A stretch of 64,000 nucleotides of DNA from Bosea sp. (in: a-proteobacteria) (GCA_023910605.1 JAAVVV010000001.1:1416698-1480697), one strand, 5' to 3'; shown: positions 8,985 through 19,356, counted from the first letter of the stretch. Made by a program: numbers and translations. Notes: generated from the sequence alone by a model not told the origin.

Positions 8985-10601
8985 ATGTCCGCCACCCAAA
9001 CCTTCGCCGCCCGCCTGCCCCAGGGCGTCGCCGTCAACGGAGCCATGGCCGCGCGCTTCGACGAGATCCTGACGCCCGAGGCTCTTGCCTTCGTCGCGGA
9101 CCTGCATCGCCGCTTCGACCCCACCCGCAAGCGCCTGCTCGCCCTCCGCGCCGAACGCCAGAAGCGCTTCGACGCCGGCGAGACGCCCGATTTCCTCTCA
9201 GAAACCAGACATGTGCGCGACGGCGCCTGGAAGGTCGCCCCGATCCCGGCCGACCTGCAGGATCGCCGCGTCGAGATCACCGGCCCGACCGACCGCAAGA
9301 TGGTGGTCAACGCCCTCAACTGCGGCGCCAGGGTCTTCATGACCGATTTCGAGGACGCCAACTCCCCGACATGGACCAACTGCATCGAAGGTCAGATCAA
9401 CCTCAAGGATCGCTGGGACGGCAAGCTCGACTTCACCGATCCAGTGTCCGGCAAGGCCTATGCGCTCAAGCCCAACCCGGCCGTGCTGGTGGTGCGCCCG
9501 CGCGGATGGCACCTGATGGAGGCCCATGTCACGGTCGATGGCGAGGAGCTTTCCGGCTCGCTCTTCGATTTCGGCATGTATCTCTTCCACAACGCGAAGA
9601 AGCAGATCGCCCAGGGCTCCGGGCCCTATTTCTATCTGCCCAAGATGGAGAGCCATCTCGAGGCCCGCCTCTGGAACGACGTGATGGTCCATGCCCAGGC
9701 GACGCTCGGCCTCAAGCTCGGCAGCATCAAGGCCACGGTCCTGATCGAGACCCTGCCTGCCGCCTTCGAGATGGACGAGATCATCTATGAGCTGAAGGAT
9801 CACATGGCCGGCCTCAACTGCGGCCGCTGGGATTACATCTTCAGCTACATCAAGAAGCTGGCCAAGAACGCCAACTACATCCTGCCGGATCGCTCGCAGG
9901 TGGTGATGAGCAAGGCCTTCCTTCAGGCCTATTCGCTGCTGCTGATCAAGACCTGCCACAAGCGCGGCGCCTTCGCCATGGGCGGCATGGCCGCGCAGAT
10001 CCCGATCAAGAACAACCCGGACGCCAACGCCGCCGCCTTCGCCAAGGTCAAGGCCGACAAGGAGCGCGAGGCCGGCAATGGCCATGATGGCACCTGGGTC
10101 GCGCACCCCGATCTCGTACCGGTGGCGATGGAGGTGTTCAACCGCATGATGCCGACGCCCAACCAACTCCACGTGCTGCGCGAGGACGTGGCCGTCACGC
10201 GCGACGAACTGCTCAAGCCCCATGAAGGCACGCGCACCGAGGCCGGCTTCCGCGAGAACATCCGCGTCGGCGTGCAGTACATGGAGGCCTGGCTGCGCGG
10301 CCGCGGAGCCGTGCCCATCTACAACATGATGGAGGATGCCGCGACGGCCGAGATCTCCCGTGCTCAGATCTGGCAGTTCGTGAGGTATGGCGTCACCCTG
10401 GAGGGCGGCGTCAAGGTCACGCCGGCCTGGTTCGAGCAGGTCTATGCCGAGGAAATGGACCGCGTGAAGGGCGAGATCGGCGAAGCCGCCTTCGCCGGCG
10501 GTCGCTTCCCCGAGGCATCGCGTCTGTTCAGGGACATGTCGCTCGCGCCCGATTTCGCCGACTTCCTGACCCTGCCCGCCTACCAGATGATCAAGGGCTG
10601 A
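8985..10601 (+). CDS. aceB: malate synthase A
   Basis: 538 residues, the length of malate synthase A rather than the ~720-residue G form. It condenses glyoxylate with acetyl-CoA to malate in the glyoxylate bypass. Family marks include VRPRGWHL, the glyoxylate/Mg2+ region ATVLIETLPAAFEMDEI with its catalytic Glu, LNCGRWDYIFS, GAFAMGGMAAQIP, and DGTWVAHPDLV. Start at the second ATG (8985) puts AAGGGAG seven bases upstream; the ATG at 8979 is too close to it. No isocitrate lyase gene lies nearby. A terminator follows. Confidence 0.95.
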   Translation: MSATQTFAARLPQGVAVNGAMAARFDEILTPEALAFVADLHRRFDPTRKRLLALRAERQKRFDAGETPDFLSETRHVRDGAWKVAPIPADLQDRRVEITGPTDRKMVVNALNCGARVFMTDFEDANSPTWTNCIEGQINLKDRWDGKLDFTDPVSGKAYALKPNPAVLVVRPRGWHLMEAHVTVDGEELSGSLFDFGMYLFHNAKKQIAQGSGPYFYLPKMESHLEARLWNDVMVHAQATLGLKLGSIKATVLIETLPAAFEMDEIIYELKDHMAGLNCGRWDYIFSYIKKLAKNANYILPDRSQVVMSKAFLQAYSLLLIKTCHKRGAFAMGGMAAQIPIKNNPDANAAAFAKVKADKEREAGNGHDGTWVAHPDLVPVAMEVFNRMMPTPNQLHVLREDVAVTRDELLKPHEGTRTEAGFRENIRVGVQYMEAWLRGRGAVPIYNMMEDAATAEISRAQIWQFVRYGVTLEGGVKVTPAWFEQVYAEEMDRVKGEIGEAAFAGGRFPEASRLFRDMSLAPDFADFLTLPAYQMIKG

Positions 10602-10638
10602 GGCAGGCCCGGCCTGGTTTGCGGCCGCAAGGCATGAG

Positions 10639-10671
10639 GGCCGCACCGGTCAGCGCCGGGGCGGCCTTTTT
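10639..10671 (+). terminator. Rho-independent terminator of aceB
   Basis: Stem GGCCGCACCGG / CCGGGGCGGCC (11 bp, one mismatch), loop TCAGCG, followed directly by five Ts. It lies 38 bases after the aceB stop. Confidence 0.85.
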
Positions 10672-10808
10672 GGCATGGAAGCTGTTTCCACGATCTGGTT
10701 CACATAGCCATAACCAATTGGCTCGAATCCGGTCGACCCTTATCCTTAGGTAAAGCATTCTGCGCGGAGAGTGACGGTGTTCGTCGATCCCCAGGCAGGA
10801 GAAAGCCA

Positions 10809-12896
10809 TTGACCAGCACGGTTCTGCTCGCGCTGCTGTGCGTCGTCTTCGCGCTCGCCGCCGGCATCGCGACCATCGCGGCCTTCATGCTGACGCGCGA
10901 CCACAAGCGCCTCGAACAGCATGCCGCGGAACTGGCGGACGCCTCCGAACGGCTGAATGACCGGCTCTTCGCCGTGGCTGAGAGCGAGGAGCGCCACCGC
11001 TCGCTGATCGAGGCGCAGGGCGACCTGATCGTGCGCCGGATGCCGGATGGCGAGATCGTGTACGCCAACCATGCCTATGCCCAGCTTGCGGGCTCGACCG
11101 TCGAGGCGCTGATCGGAAGCCAGCAGGCTCCCCACCCGCTGTCATCGGCGCTTGTGGAGCAGCGCGGCGATGGCACACGCCTCGTCGACGAGCGCTTCGC
11201 GGCGCAGGATGGCGAGCGCTGGATCTCCTGGGCGGAGACCACCGTGCTCATGGCTTCGGGCGGGCTCGTGGTGCAGCGGGTTGGCCGCGACGTGACCAGC
11301 CGCGTCGCCTCCGAGCAGCAGCTCGACGAGGCCCTGGCCCATGCCAAGAGCGCAAGCGAGGCCAAGTCACGCTTCCTCGCCACCGTCAGCCACGAGTTCC
11401 GGACGCCGCTCAATGGCATCATCGGCATGGCGGACCTGCTCAGCGATACGCGGCTCGATCCGGAGCAGACCACCTATGTCCGCGCCCTGCGCACATCCGG
11501 CCACGCCCTGCTGACGCTGATCGAGGAAATTCTCGACTTCGCCAAGGTCGAAGCCGGGCGCACCACGCTATCGGAGACGCCCTTCGACCTGATCGCCCTC
11601 ACCGAAGGCGTGGTCGAGCTGCTCGCGCCCAAGGCGCATGACAAGCGCCTGTCCCTGGCCATGCTGGCGGAGCCCTCCATCCCCGCGCGCGTGCTAGGCG
11701 ATCCCGACCGCGTGCGCCAGATTCTCATCAACCTCGTCGGCAACGCCGTGAAGTTCACCGAAAGCGGCGGCGTTGGCGTGCGTCTGAGCGGCGCCGACGA
11801 GGGCATGATCCGCATCGTCGTCGAGGATACCGGCCCCGGCATCGCGCCGGATCGGCTCTCGGCGATCTTCGACGAATTCGAGCAGGCCGATGAGACGACG
11901 GCGCGAACCCATGGCGGCTCGGGGCTCGGCCTTGCCATCGTCAAGCGGCTGCTGCCGCTCATGTCGGGCTCGATCGAGGTTGACAGCCGCCCCGGCGAAG
12001 GGTCGGTTTTCTCCGTCACGCTCGCGCTCAGGGATGGCGGCGGCGAGCGGCCCGCTCCGCCCGCCGATCGTCCGCCGCTGACGGCGCTCATCGTGTCGGC
12101 CGCGCCGTTCGAGGTGGACTATCTGTCGCGGATCATCGCCTCGGCCGGATCCACCATCCTGCGCACGCCCGATCCGGCGCGGGCGCAGGCCATGCTGCTC
12201 GAGCAGCATCTCGACGTCATGCTTGTCGATCTCGCCATCGGCTCGGAGAGGGCGCGCGAACTGGCGATTCTCGCGCGGGCTGCTGGCGTGGCGCGGCGGA
12301 TCATCATCCTTTCTCCTTTCGAGCGCCGCAGCTTCGGCGCCCCGGCCGCCGCCGGCTTCGACGGCTTCCTCGTCAAGCCCGTGCGCGGGCGCTCCTTGCT
12401 CGCCCAGCTGCGGGGCGATCGCGTGCGCGCGGCGGTCGACCCGGCCAACGCCGAGGAGGCCGAGGCATCGCCGGCCCCGCTGCGCCCGCGTGTGCTGCTG
12501 GCGGAGGATAACGAGATCAACGCCCTTCTTGCGCGCCAGACTCTCGAGAAACTGGGTGCAGACCCCGTCTGGGCGCAGAACGGTCAGGAAGCCGTGTCCC
12601 TGATGATGCAGTCGCTGGCGGGCGAGGCGCCGCCCTTCGCGCTCGGCGTGTTCGACGTGCGCATGCCCATCATGGACGGGCTCAAGGCGGCCCGCACCAT
12701 CCGCGAGGAAGAGAGCGCCATGGCGGCCATGCACCGGCTGCCGCTGATCGCCGTCACCGCAAATGTCTCGGCCGAGGATCGCCAGGCGGCGATGGCGGCA
12801 GGCTTCGATGATTGCCTGCCCAAGCCCCTTGTGCGCGATCAGCTCGCGCTGTGGCTCAAGCTCGCCGTCGACCCGGCGCAGAACGTGGTGGCCTGA
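10809..12896 (+). CDS. hybrid sensor histidine kinase (PAS, HisKA, HATPase, two receivers)
   Basis: 695 residues from a TTG start with AGGAGA seven bases upstream. Order: one N-terminal membrane helix (about 5-28), a short coiled coil, a PAS domain (60-160), HisKA with phospho-acceptor His195 in [10 protein letters not shown], HATPase with [18 protein letters not shown] and GGSGLGLAI, a first receiver-like domain (about 420-530) that keeps a KP but has a weak acidic pocket, and a second complete receiver with Asp616 in [11 protein letters not shown]. The signal and partner are unknown, and no response regulator gene adjoins it. The protein stands alone between aceB and the acyltransferase. 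Confidence 0.92.
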   Translation: MTSTVLLALLCVVFALAAGIATIAAFMLTRDHKRLEQHAAELADASERLNDRLFAVAESEERHRSLIEAQGDLIVRRMPDGEIVYANHAYAQLAGSTVEALIGSQQAPHPLSSALVEQRGDGTRLVDERFAAQDGERWISWAETTVLMASGGLVVQRVGRDVTSRVASEQQLDEALAHAKSASEAKSRFLATVSHEFRTPLNGIIGMADLLSDTRLDPEQTTYVRALRTSGHALLTLIEEILDFAKVEAGRTTLSETPFDLIALTEGVVELLAPKAHDKRLSLAMLAEPSIPARVLGDPDRVRQILINLVGNAVKFTESGGVGVRLSGADEGMIRIVVEDTGPGIAPDRLSAIFDEFEQADETTARTHGGSGLGLAIVKRLLPLMSGSIEVDSRPGEGSVFSVTLALRDGGGERPAPPADRPPLTALIVSAAPFEVDYLSRIIASAGSTILRTPDPARAQAMLLEQHLDVMLVDLAIGSERARELAILARAAGVARRIIILSPFERRSFGAPAAAGFDGFLVKPVRGRSLLAQLRGDRVRAAVDPANAEEAEASPAPLRPRVLLAEDNEINALLARQTLEKLGADPVWAQNGQEAVSLMMQSLAGEAPPFALGVFDVRMPIMDGLKAARTIREEESAMAAMHRLPLIAVTANVSAEDRQAAMAAGFDDCLPKPLVRDQLALWLKLAVDPAQNVVA

Positions 12897-13052
12897 ACGG
12901 CGCAGCCGCCGGCGCGTGGCGTGCAGGCCACGGCCATCCACTGTCATCGCAGTGTCGCATCTGTGTCATGGCGCTGATCCTGGCCTATGTAGAGTGCATG
13001 ACAGTCCGGCTCATGGGGGGAATCAGCTCCCGCCTCTGGTCGGCTCCTGCCA

Positions 13053-14033
13053 ATGGACCTTGCGAATCCCATGCTCGACGGCGCTCTTTCTCCTTCTCCA
13101 GACACGCCACCCCCAAAAGGATTGGCTATTGGCAACCGCTTGTTCCGGCCGGTGCCGCCATTCCTTGATCCGCGCGTCCTGGCTTCTTTCATGCCGCACC
13201 CCGGCCTGGCGGGCATGGCGCGGCCTGTGCTGGGCCGAAGCGGCACGCTCACCATCCGGCTTGCGCGGAGCCGGCAGGATGTGCGCCGCGCCCAGCGCCT
13301 GCGCTATCAGGTCTTTCACGAGGAGATGGGCGCCGCTCCGGACGCGCGCTGCCGGTTCCTGCGCCGCGACATCGATGGCTTCGATGCGCCGTGCGATCAC
13401 CTGCTCGTCGAGGACACCGCCCGGCTGGACCACAGGCCCGGCCGCAGGCCGCGCCCGCTGGTGGTGGGCACCTACAGGCTTCTAAGGCAGGAGCGGGCCG
13501 GGCCCGCAGGCTTCTATTCTCAGGGCGAGTTCGACGTGGCGGCGCTTGTCGCGCGCCATCCGGGCAAGCGCTTCCTCGAACTGGGCCGCTCCTGCGTCCT
13601 CGCCGATTACCGCACGCGCAAGACAGTCGAGCTGCTCTGGCACGGGATCTGGAGCTATGTCCGCCGCCACGGCATCGACGTCATGTTCGGCTGCGCCTCG
13701 CTTGAGGGCACCGATCCTGCCGCCTTCCGCGAGAGCCTCGGCTTCCTCCATCACCACGCCCGCGCCGAAGGCGAGTGGCACGCGCGCGCCCATCCCGCGG
13801 CCTATGTTGCGATGGATGCGGTCAGCGCAGATGCGATCGATGGCAAGGCCGCGCTCCGTGCCCTGCCGCCGCTGTTGAAGGGCTACCTCAGGCTTGGCGC
13901 GCGCTTCGGCGAGGGCGCGGTGATCGATCCGCAGTTTGGCACCACCGATGTGCTGGTGATCCTGCCCGTCCCGGCCATCGATCCGCGTTATGTCCACTAT
14001 TACGGGCCCGACGGCGAGCGCTACGCCGCCTGA
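13053..14033 (+). CDS. OlsB-like N-acyltransferase (GNAT fold)
   Basis: 326 residues. The sequence from about residue 65 (GTLTIRLARS..VRRAQRLRYQVFHEEMGA) through VGTYRL, FYSQGEFD, FLELGRSCV and the GCASLEGTDP segment matches the L-ornithine N-alpha-acyltransferase (OlsB) family, once labelled hemolysin-like. OlsB makes lyso-ornithine lipid from ornithine and 3-hydroxyacyl-ACP; OlsA then adds the second chain. No olsA-like gene lies beside it here. A stretch of about 60 residues before the domain is Pro-rich and variable. Family assignment is firm, substrate is inferred. Confidence 0.83.
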   Translation: MDLANPMLDGALSPSPDTPPPKGLAIGNRLFRPVPPFLDPRVLASFMPHPGLAGMARPVLGRSGTLTIRLARSRQDVRRAQRLRYQVFHEEMGAAPDARCRFLRRDIDGFDAPCDHLLVEDTARLDHRPGRRPRPLVVGTYRLLRQERAGPAGFYSQGEFDVAALVARHPGKRFLELGRSCVLADYRTRKTVELLWHGIWSYVRRHGIDVMFGCASLEGTDPAAFRESLGFLHHHARAEGEWHARAHPAAYVAMDAVSADAIDGKAALRALPPLLKGYLRLGARFGEGAVIDPQFGTTDVLVILPVPAIDPRYVHYYGPDGERYAA

Positions 14034-14060
14034 CGGGGCCAGACCCCGGCCGTGTTGCGG

Positions 14061-16118
14061 TTACGCCGCAGCCAGCCCGCGTTTCTCCAGAAGTGCGTCG
14101 GGCGTCGGCATGCGGCCGCGAAAGGCTGTGTAAAGCTCGGCAGGATCGCGGCTGTTGCCTGCCGAATAGATGAAACGCTTGAGCCGCTCGGCCATGCCGG
14201 CATCGAAGACATCGCCCGTCTCGCGAAAGGCGTCGAACGCATCCGCATCCATCACCTCGCTCCAGAGATACGAGTAGTAGCCGGCCGAATAGCCGTCGCC
14301 CGAGAACACATGGGTGAAATGCGGCGTCTTGTGGCGCATCCCGATCTCGGCCGGCATGCCGATGCGCGCCAGCTCAGCTGCCTGGAAGGCCAGAGGGTCG
14401 ATGGTGTCCTGATCCGTCAGCTCGTGGAAGGCAAGGTCCACGAGCGCGGAGGAGGTGTACTCCACCGTCGCGAAGCCCTGGTTGAAGGTTTGCGCCGCCT
14501 TGATCTTGTCCATCAGGTCTTGCGGCATCGGCTCGCCCGTCCCGGCATGGATGCAATAGCGGCCCATCACCTCGGGCGTCGAGAACCAGTGCTCATAGAG
14601 CTGCGAGGGCAACTCGACGAAATCACGGGAGACAGATGTGCCCGACACCGACGGGTAGGTCACGTCCGAGAGCAGCCCGTGCAGCGCGTGGCCGAACTCG
14701 TGGAACAAGGTGCGCGCATCGTCGAGAGAGAGCAGCGCCGGCTGGCCTTCGGCCGGCTTGGCGAAGTTGCAAACGTTGACGATGATGGGCCGCACCTCGC
14801 CATCGAGCTTGTCCTGCCGGCGATAGGCGCTCATCCAGGCGCCGGAACGCTTCGATGGCCGCGCGAAGTAATCGCCGACGAACAGGCCGATGTGCCGCCC
14901 GCCAGTCTCGCTCACCTCCCAGATCCGCACGTCGGGATGGTAGCCCTCAAGGTCGGGCCGCGCGGTGAAGACGAGGCCGAAGAGCCGCGTCGCGCAATCG
15001 AACGAGGCATCGATTATGCGGTCCAGCTGCAGATACGGCTTGAGCGTGGCCTCATCGAGCGCGAAGCGCGCGCTGCGCACCTTCTCGGCATAGTAGTGCC
15101 AGTCCCAGGCCGCGATCGGCTCGCTCTGGCCTTCGCTGCGGGCCAGCGCCGCCAGGTCGGCGGCCTCTTTCGCGGCTTGGCGCCGGGCCGGCGCCCACAC
15201 CAGTTCGAGCAGACCGCGCACCGCGACGGGCGTCCTGGCCATGCTGCTGTCGAGCTTCAGCGCCGCGAAATTCTCATATCCAAGAAGCCGTGCCTTCTCC
15301 GCGCGCAGTCGCACCATTTCGGCCACGACCGCGCGGTTGTCCGACTCGCCGCCATTGGCGCCGCGCGCATCCCAGGCTCGACGGGCCTTCTCGCGCAGGT
15401 CGCGGCGCGAGGAGAAGGTCAGGAAGGGCTCGATGATCGAGCGTGGCAGCGTCACCGCGTGCCTGCCCGGATGGCCGCGGTCGGTTGCGGCCTTGGCCAT
15501 GGCGGCTTTGAGAAAACCGGGCAGGCCAGCGAGGTCGGCCTCGTGCTCCAGGATCAGCGCATAGCTTGCCTCGTCCTTCAGCACATTCTGCGAGAAGGTG
15601 GTGCCGAGCGTGGAAAGCCGTTCGTTGATGGCCTTCAGCCGGGTCTTGTCCGCCTCGTCGAGGCGCGCGCCCGAGCGCACGAAGCCCTTGTATGTGAGAT
15701 CGAGCACGCGGGCCTGCTCAGGCGACAGATCGAGGCCGGGCGCCTGCGCGTGCAGCGCATCCAGCCGGGCGAACAGGGCCGCGTTCATGCCGATCGAGGA
15801 CCAGTGGCGCGCCATCACCGGCGCCATTTCGCGCTCGATGGCCTGTAGCGCCTCGTTCGTGTCCGCGCCCGCCAGATTGTAGAAGACGCCCGAAACACGG
15901 TCGAGCGCATCGCCCGCGCGCTCCAGAGCGTCGATCACGTTGGCGAAACTGACCGGCGCCGTCTCGGCCGCGATGGCGTCGATCTCGGCGCCATGGGCTG
16001 CAAGCGCGGCATGAAGCGCGGGCGAAAGGTGTTCGGGCCTGATCTGGGCGAAGGGAGGCAGTCCGAACGGCGTGGTCCAGGGCGCAAAGAAGGGATTGTC
16101 GGCAGGCAGCGTCATCAT
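14061..16118 (-). CDS. M3 family metallopeptidase (Dcp / oligopeptidase A type)
   Basis: 685 residues, the normal M3 length. The zinc motif HEFGH begins at about residue 473 in TLFHEFGHALHG, with the third ligand Glu about 25 residues later in the DFVELPSQLYEHW segment. The GYSAGYYSYLWSEVMDADAF block near the C-terminus is characteristic of peptidyl-dipeptidase Dcp and oligopeptidase A. It has no signal peptide, so it should degrade short peptides in the cytoplasm. It starts 12 bases after the NUDIX stop, so it is probably the last gene of the PhzF-NUDIX-M3 run. Confidence 0.93.
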   Translation of the reverse strand: MMTLPADNPFFAPWTTPFGLPPFAQIRPEHLSPALHAALAAHGAEIDAIAAETAPVSFANVIDALERAGDALDRVSGVFYNLAGADTNEALQAIEREMAPVMARHWSSIGMNAALFARLDALHAQAPGLDLSPEQARVLDLTYKGFVRSGARLDEADKTRLKAINERLSTLGTTFSQNVLKDEASYALILEHEADLAGLPGFLKAAMAKAATDRGHPGRHAVTLPRSIIEPFLTFSSRRDLREKARRAWDARGANGGESDNRAVVAEMVRLRAEKARLLGYENFAALKLDSSMARTPVAVRGLLELVWAPARRQAAKEAADLAALARSEGQSEPIAAWDWHYYAEKVRSARFALDEATLKPYLQLDRIIDASFDCATRLFGLVFTARPDLEGYHPDVRIWEVSETGGRHIGLFVGDYFARPSKRSGAWMSAYRRQDKLDGEVRPIIVNVCNFAKPAEGQPALLSLDDARTLFHEFGHALHGLLSDVTYPSVSGTSVSRDFVELPSQLYEHWFSTPEVMGRYCIHAGTGEPMPQDLMDKIKAAQTFNQGFATVEYTSSALVDLAFHELTDQDTIDPLAFQAAELARIGMPAEIGMRHKTPHFTHVFSGDGYSAGYYSYLWSEVMDADAFDAFRETGDVFDAGMAERLKRFIYSAGNSRDPAELYTAFRGRMPTPDALLEKRGLAAA

Positions 16119-16130
16119 GGCGTTTGGCTC

Positions 16131-16871
16131 TCAATCCGCGGGAAGCATGTATCTCAGGAAAATCTGCATGAAGGGCGGCATGCGCTCAAGATCGATGTCG
16201 GAGGCGCGCCGTGCGACGGCAATGTCGCTGAGTTCGGCCTCGGCCTGGCCTGCCAGCCGGTCACGGATGAGCGCGCGGGCCTCGTCTGCCGGCAGATCGA
16301 TGAAGACCTCGCGCAGAAAGGCAGCGCGGGTCGTGCTCACCAGCGCGTGCCAGCCATCGGCGAGCGTCACGTCGCCCGGTGCCAGACCCGTCTCCTCCTC
16401 GAGTTCCCGCAGGAGCGAGCCGGTCAGGTCCACGCGGCCATCGGCGGTGACATCGTTGAGATCAGGCGTGCCGCCCGGAAACCAGATCCGCCCCGCATTC
16501 ACCGTGTGTCCGGCCATGACGCCCATCAAGTAGGCGCCGTCGCGGGAGCGCAGCGCGCTCAGCGCGAAGCCGTTGCGGATTCCGGCCTCGGGCGCATCCG
16601 GCTGGCTGCCCCTGACCCACGCCATGAAGCTCGCGTAATCGGTCTGGAAGTAGTCCGCGCGAAAGATGTCGCCATCGACGAAACCCCGGCGCTGGAGCAG
16701 AACCTGCCCGTTGAACGTGGCAGGCTTGGACGCCTTCAGCGCTGCCCAATGCGTCGCGATCTCCTGCTTGCGCTCGGTGGCGAAAGGCCAGTCATAGGCC
16801 GCAAGCCTCGCGTCAATGCCGGCGAGGGCATGGATCGTATAGGTTTCCTTGTCCTTGCCGTCGTGGCTCAC
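16131..16871 (-). CDS. NUDIX-type hydrolase
   Basis: 246 residues from a GTG that overlaps the TGA of the PhzF gene (GTGA), so translation is probably coupled. The NUDIX box is spread: GGTPDLNDVTADGRVDLTGS then LLRELEEETGL, with the REL..EE..G end intact. The front 100 residues resemble no domain I can name. Substrate unknown; the position between PhzF and a peptidase gives no hint. A longer reading upstream of the GTG is in the wrong frame of the PhzF gene and should be ignored. Confidence 0.82.
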   Translation of the reverse strand: MSHDGKDKETYTIHALAGIDARLAAYDWPFATERKQEIATHWAALKASKPATFNGQVLLQRRGFVDGDIFRADYFQTDYASFMAWVRGSQPDAPEAGIRNGFALSALRSRDGAYLMGVMAGHTVNAGRIWFPGGTPDLNDVTADGRVDLTGSLLRELEEETGLAPGDVTLADGWHALVSTTRAAFLREVFIDLPADEARALIRDRLAGQAEAELSDIAVARRASDIDLERMPPFMQIFLRYMLPAD

Positions 16872-17785
16872 AGACGCAACAGGCCTTCGCTGACCAGCAC
16901 GGCCGAGCCCCCGATCGCCGCTTTGACGAGCTTGCCCTTCTCGACCGTGAGATGCAGCTCGATCTGGCTCGGCCGGCCCATCTCGAAGCCTTGCTCGACG
17001 ATCATGCTGTGCTGGCCATCCTCGGGCGCATCGAACGCCATGACCACGCCTGCAAAGGCCGCCACGGCGGAGCCGGTCGCCGGGTCCTCGTGCAGGCCCA
17101 TCGAAGGCGCGAACATGCGGCCGCGGTAGCGCGCTGCCGAGCCCTCGGGCAGTGCGGTGTAGACGAACGCGTTGGGGTGGCCATCGGGCCTGATGCCCAC
17201 CCAATGCGACAGGTCCGGCACCGCGCGCGCCAGCGCATCCAGGCCGCTGACCGGAACGAAGGTGAAGCCGACACCGGCGGACTGAACCGTGGCGCGATGC
17301 TTGCCGAAGCCCGGCCTCTCGAAGCCGATGTCGCCAGGCTTCAGCGAGATGGCCTGCGCCAGCGCGATGTCATGGGCGGCCTCGCCCTCCTCGAAAGGCA
17401 GGCGCGGCAGCGAGAACACGGCCTTGCCCAGCGCGCCGCTTTCGATCTCCACGGAGCAGGGCACGAGCCCCACCTTCTCCTCGAGATCGAAGGCGACATG
17501 CCCGTGCTGGCCGCCATGGTCGCGGATGCCCAGCAGCACCGCAGTGCCGACGGTGGGATGGCCGGCGAAGGGCAGTTCGCGCGCCGGCGTGAAGATGCGC
17601 AAGGACGCGCGCGACTTCACGTCCTGCGGCGGGCGCACGAACACCGTCTCGGACAGGTTGAACTCACGCGCGATGGTCTGCATGGCGTGATCGTTGAGGC
17701 CCTCGCTGTCGAGCACGACCGCGAGCGGATTGCCGGCCAGCGCGGTGCGGGTGAAGACATCGAGTGTGACGAAACGGCGGCTCAT
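16868..17785 (-). CDS. PhzF family isomerase/epimerase-like protein
   Basis: 305 residues, typical for PhzF. Marks are LDVFT..ALAGNPLAVV near the start, the catalytic Glu in FNLSETVFV, PARELPFAGHPTVGTA, and late GRMFAPSMGLHEDPATGSA. PhzF proper isomerises a phenazine precursor, but most members are isomerases of unknown substrate, and no other phenazine gene is here. Start at ATG 17785 has AGGGGAG about eight bases upstream. The stop is overlapped by the NUDIX start. Confidence 0.9.
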   Translation of the reverse strand: MSRRFVTLDVFTRTALAGNPLAVVLDSEGLNDHAMQTIAREFNLSETVFVRPPQDVKSRASLRIFTPARELPFAGHPTVGTAVLLGIRDHGGQHGHVAFDLEEKVGLVPCSVEIESGALGKAVFSLPRLPFEEGEAAHDIALAQAISLKPGDIGFERPGFGKHRATVQSAGVGFTFVPVSGLDALARAVPDLSHWVGIRPDGHPNAFVYTALPEGSAARYRGRMFAPSMGLHEDPATGSAVAAFAGVVMAFDAPEDGQHSMIVEQGFEMGRPSQIELHLTVEKGKLVKAAIGGSAVLVSEGLLRL

Positions 17786-17883
17786 GGCGGCAACTCCCCT
17801 GATGCGCTGTCGTACCACGGGTAGAGGATCAGGCCCGCCATGGCCAGCGCAAACGCGCCTTCCCGCCGGCTGCGGCCCGCAGC

Positions 17884-18999
17884 TCAGCCCTTGGGAATGG
17901 TCAGTTCCACCACCACCGGGCAATGGTCCGACGCCTTGGGGCGGTCCCAGCCCACGCGCGGATAACGGTCGGCGGTTCCGGACAGCGTCCCGATCGAGCG
18001 ATCCCCGGCGCGCGGGTCAAGCGGCACGCGGTAGGGCTGCCCTCGCCGGATGATGTCGATGCGCGGGCTGGGGTTCTCGGCTGCGAGCGCAGGCGACAGC
18101 AGCACATAATCGAGCGGCATGTGCTGCTCGCGCAGCGCGCCTTCGCTCTCGCTCCACCAGCGGCGGAAATGCGTCCAGCGCTCATGCTCGGGCAGCGCCG
18201 CGAGCGGATCCACCGCGAACCGGTCGAGCAGCGGCTCGATGCCGCTCGGGCCCTCATCCTGAAGCTTGCCCAGTGGCCCGATGCCATGGCGAAAGCCGTT
18301 GAGATCGCCCGCGACGATCCAGTTCGCCTCGCGCCAGGCCGGCCCGAAATGGCGCTTGACGATGCGCGTCACGGCAAGGGCTTCCGCCCGACGGATCGGC
18401 AGCGTGTTGCGCCGCCCGTCATCGGAGCCGTCATTCATGGATTTGAGGTGGCACAGGAAAAGGGCCAGGCTTCGGTCCGGCCAGGCGAGCCCTGCCATCA
18501 GGCAATCGCGCGAGAACACCCTGTCATGCGGTTTGATGTCAAGGTCAGCCAAGGCGCGGTCGAACACGTCGAGCTCGGCGAAGCTCGCCTCGGCATGGCT
18601 CGTCACCGTGATCTGGGAGGGGGCGATGAGATCGCGCCGCGCCGCGAAGGCCACCTCTATCCCGCGCCGGTCATTGCCGTCGCGCACGGCAAAATGGCCA
18701 TAGCGATGGTCCGAAAGCCGGTGCACGTAATTGGCGAAGAAGGCTTGCAGGCTGGCGAGCGAGTCGATTTCCTGCAGGCACCAGATGTCGGCGGCGCCTT
18801 CGGCCATGGCGAGCGCTGTCATCTGCCGCTTGTCATCCTCCAGCGCCACGGCGAGCGACTGCTCCACCGCGGCGCGCTGGTCCGCCACCGGAAAATGGAA
18901 GAGAGACATCGCCGCCGACGTCTCGCCACGCGGCCCTGCGCCGAAGCGGTGGCGCGTGACGAGGTTCTCGACGTTGAAGGTGCCAACCCGCAGCCGCAT
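17884..18999 (-). CDS. endonuclease/exonuclease/phosphatase (EEP) family protein
   Basis: 371 residues. EEP marks in order: GTFNVENL near the start, the metal-binding Glu in CLQEIDS, LCHLKSM, AGDLNGFR, PLDYVLLSP, and the final KASDHCPVVVEL with the catalytic Asp-His pair. The family cleaves phosphodiester bonds in nucleic acids, sphingomyelin or inositol phosphates; which one is not clear. No signal peptide. It lies upstream of PhzF on the same strand, about 100 bases apart, and may head that run of genes. Confidence 0.9.
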   Translation of the reverse strand: MRLRVGTFNVENLVTRHRFGAGPRGETSAAMSLFHFPVADQRAAVEQSLAVALEDDKRQMTALAMAEGAADIWCLQEIDSLASLQAFFANYVHRLSDHRYGHFAVRDGNDRRGIEVAFAARRDLIAPSQITVTSHAEASFAELDVFDRALADLDIKPHDRVFSRDCLMAGLAWPDRSLALFLCHLKSMNDGSDDGRRNTLPIRRAEALAVTRIVKRHFGPAWREANWIVAGDLNGFRHGIGPLGKLQDEGPSGIEPLLDRFAVDPLAALPEHERWTHFRRWWSESEGALREQHMPLDYVLLSPALAAENPSPRIDIIRRGQPYRVPLDPRAGDRSIGTLSGTADRYPRVGWDRPKASDHCPVVVELTIPKG

Positions 19000-19026
19000 G
19001 AGCGGGAGCCTAGCCGAGGCTGGCTG

Positions 19027-19356
19027 TCAGCGATAGCCGAAGCGCGACTTGGTGCCGTTGACCTGTGCGATCGCTGCGCCCTCATTGCCGGCCGCGCAGG
19101 TGGCGCGCGCCGTCGCGATCTCGGCCGAGACGCGGGCATGCACGCCGGCCGTGGTGTGGCCGGTTGCGAGGTCGTTGTCCATCACGGCCTGGAAGCGCGC
19201 CACTTCCCCCGCGCAGCCCGTGCCGGAGGGCAGCGCGAAGCTGCTGGGCGTCACGCCGGCCGGGGCGCTCGCTGCATCTGGAGCGGGCGGTGGGCTGCTG
19301 GTCGTGCAGGCGCTCAGCGCCACAGCCGTGGCAAGGGTGAGAATCAGGCGGGTCAT
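19027..19356 (-). CDS. small hypothetical lipoprotein
   Basis: 109 residues. A short signal (MTRLILTLATAVALSAC) ends in a clean LSAC lipobox with the lipidated Cys at about residue 17, then a Pro/Ala/Ser linker. The mature domain has two Cys (TGCAG, ATCAAG), probably a disulfide. Start chosen for GGAG six bases upstream; an ATG four codons earlier is possible. Family not recognised. It is the last core gene before the accessory island. Confidence 0.75.
   Translation of the reverse strand: MTRLILTLATAVALSACTTSSPPPAPDAASAPAGVTPSSFALPSGTGCAGEVARFQAVMDNDLATGHTTAGVHARVSAEIATARATCAAGNEGAAIAQVNGTKSRFGYR

Noticed and set aside
17782..17841. 19-codon frame overlapping the PhzF start
   Set aside because: It has a hydrophobic MAGLILYPWYD run and an ATGA overlap, but is too short and unsupported by any family.
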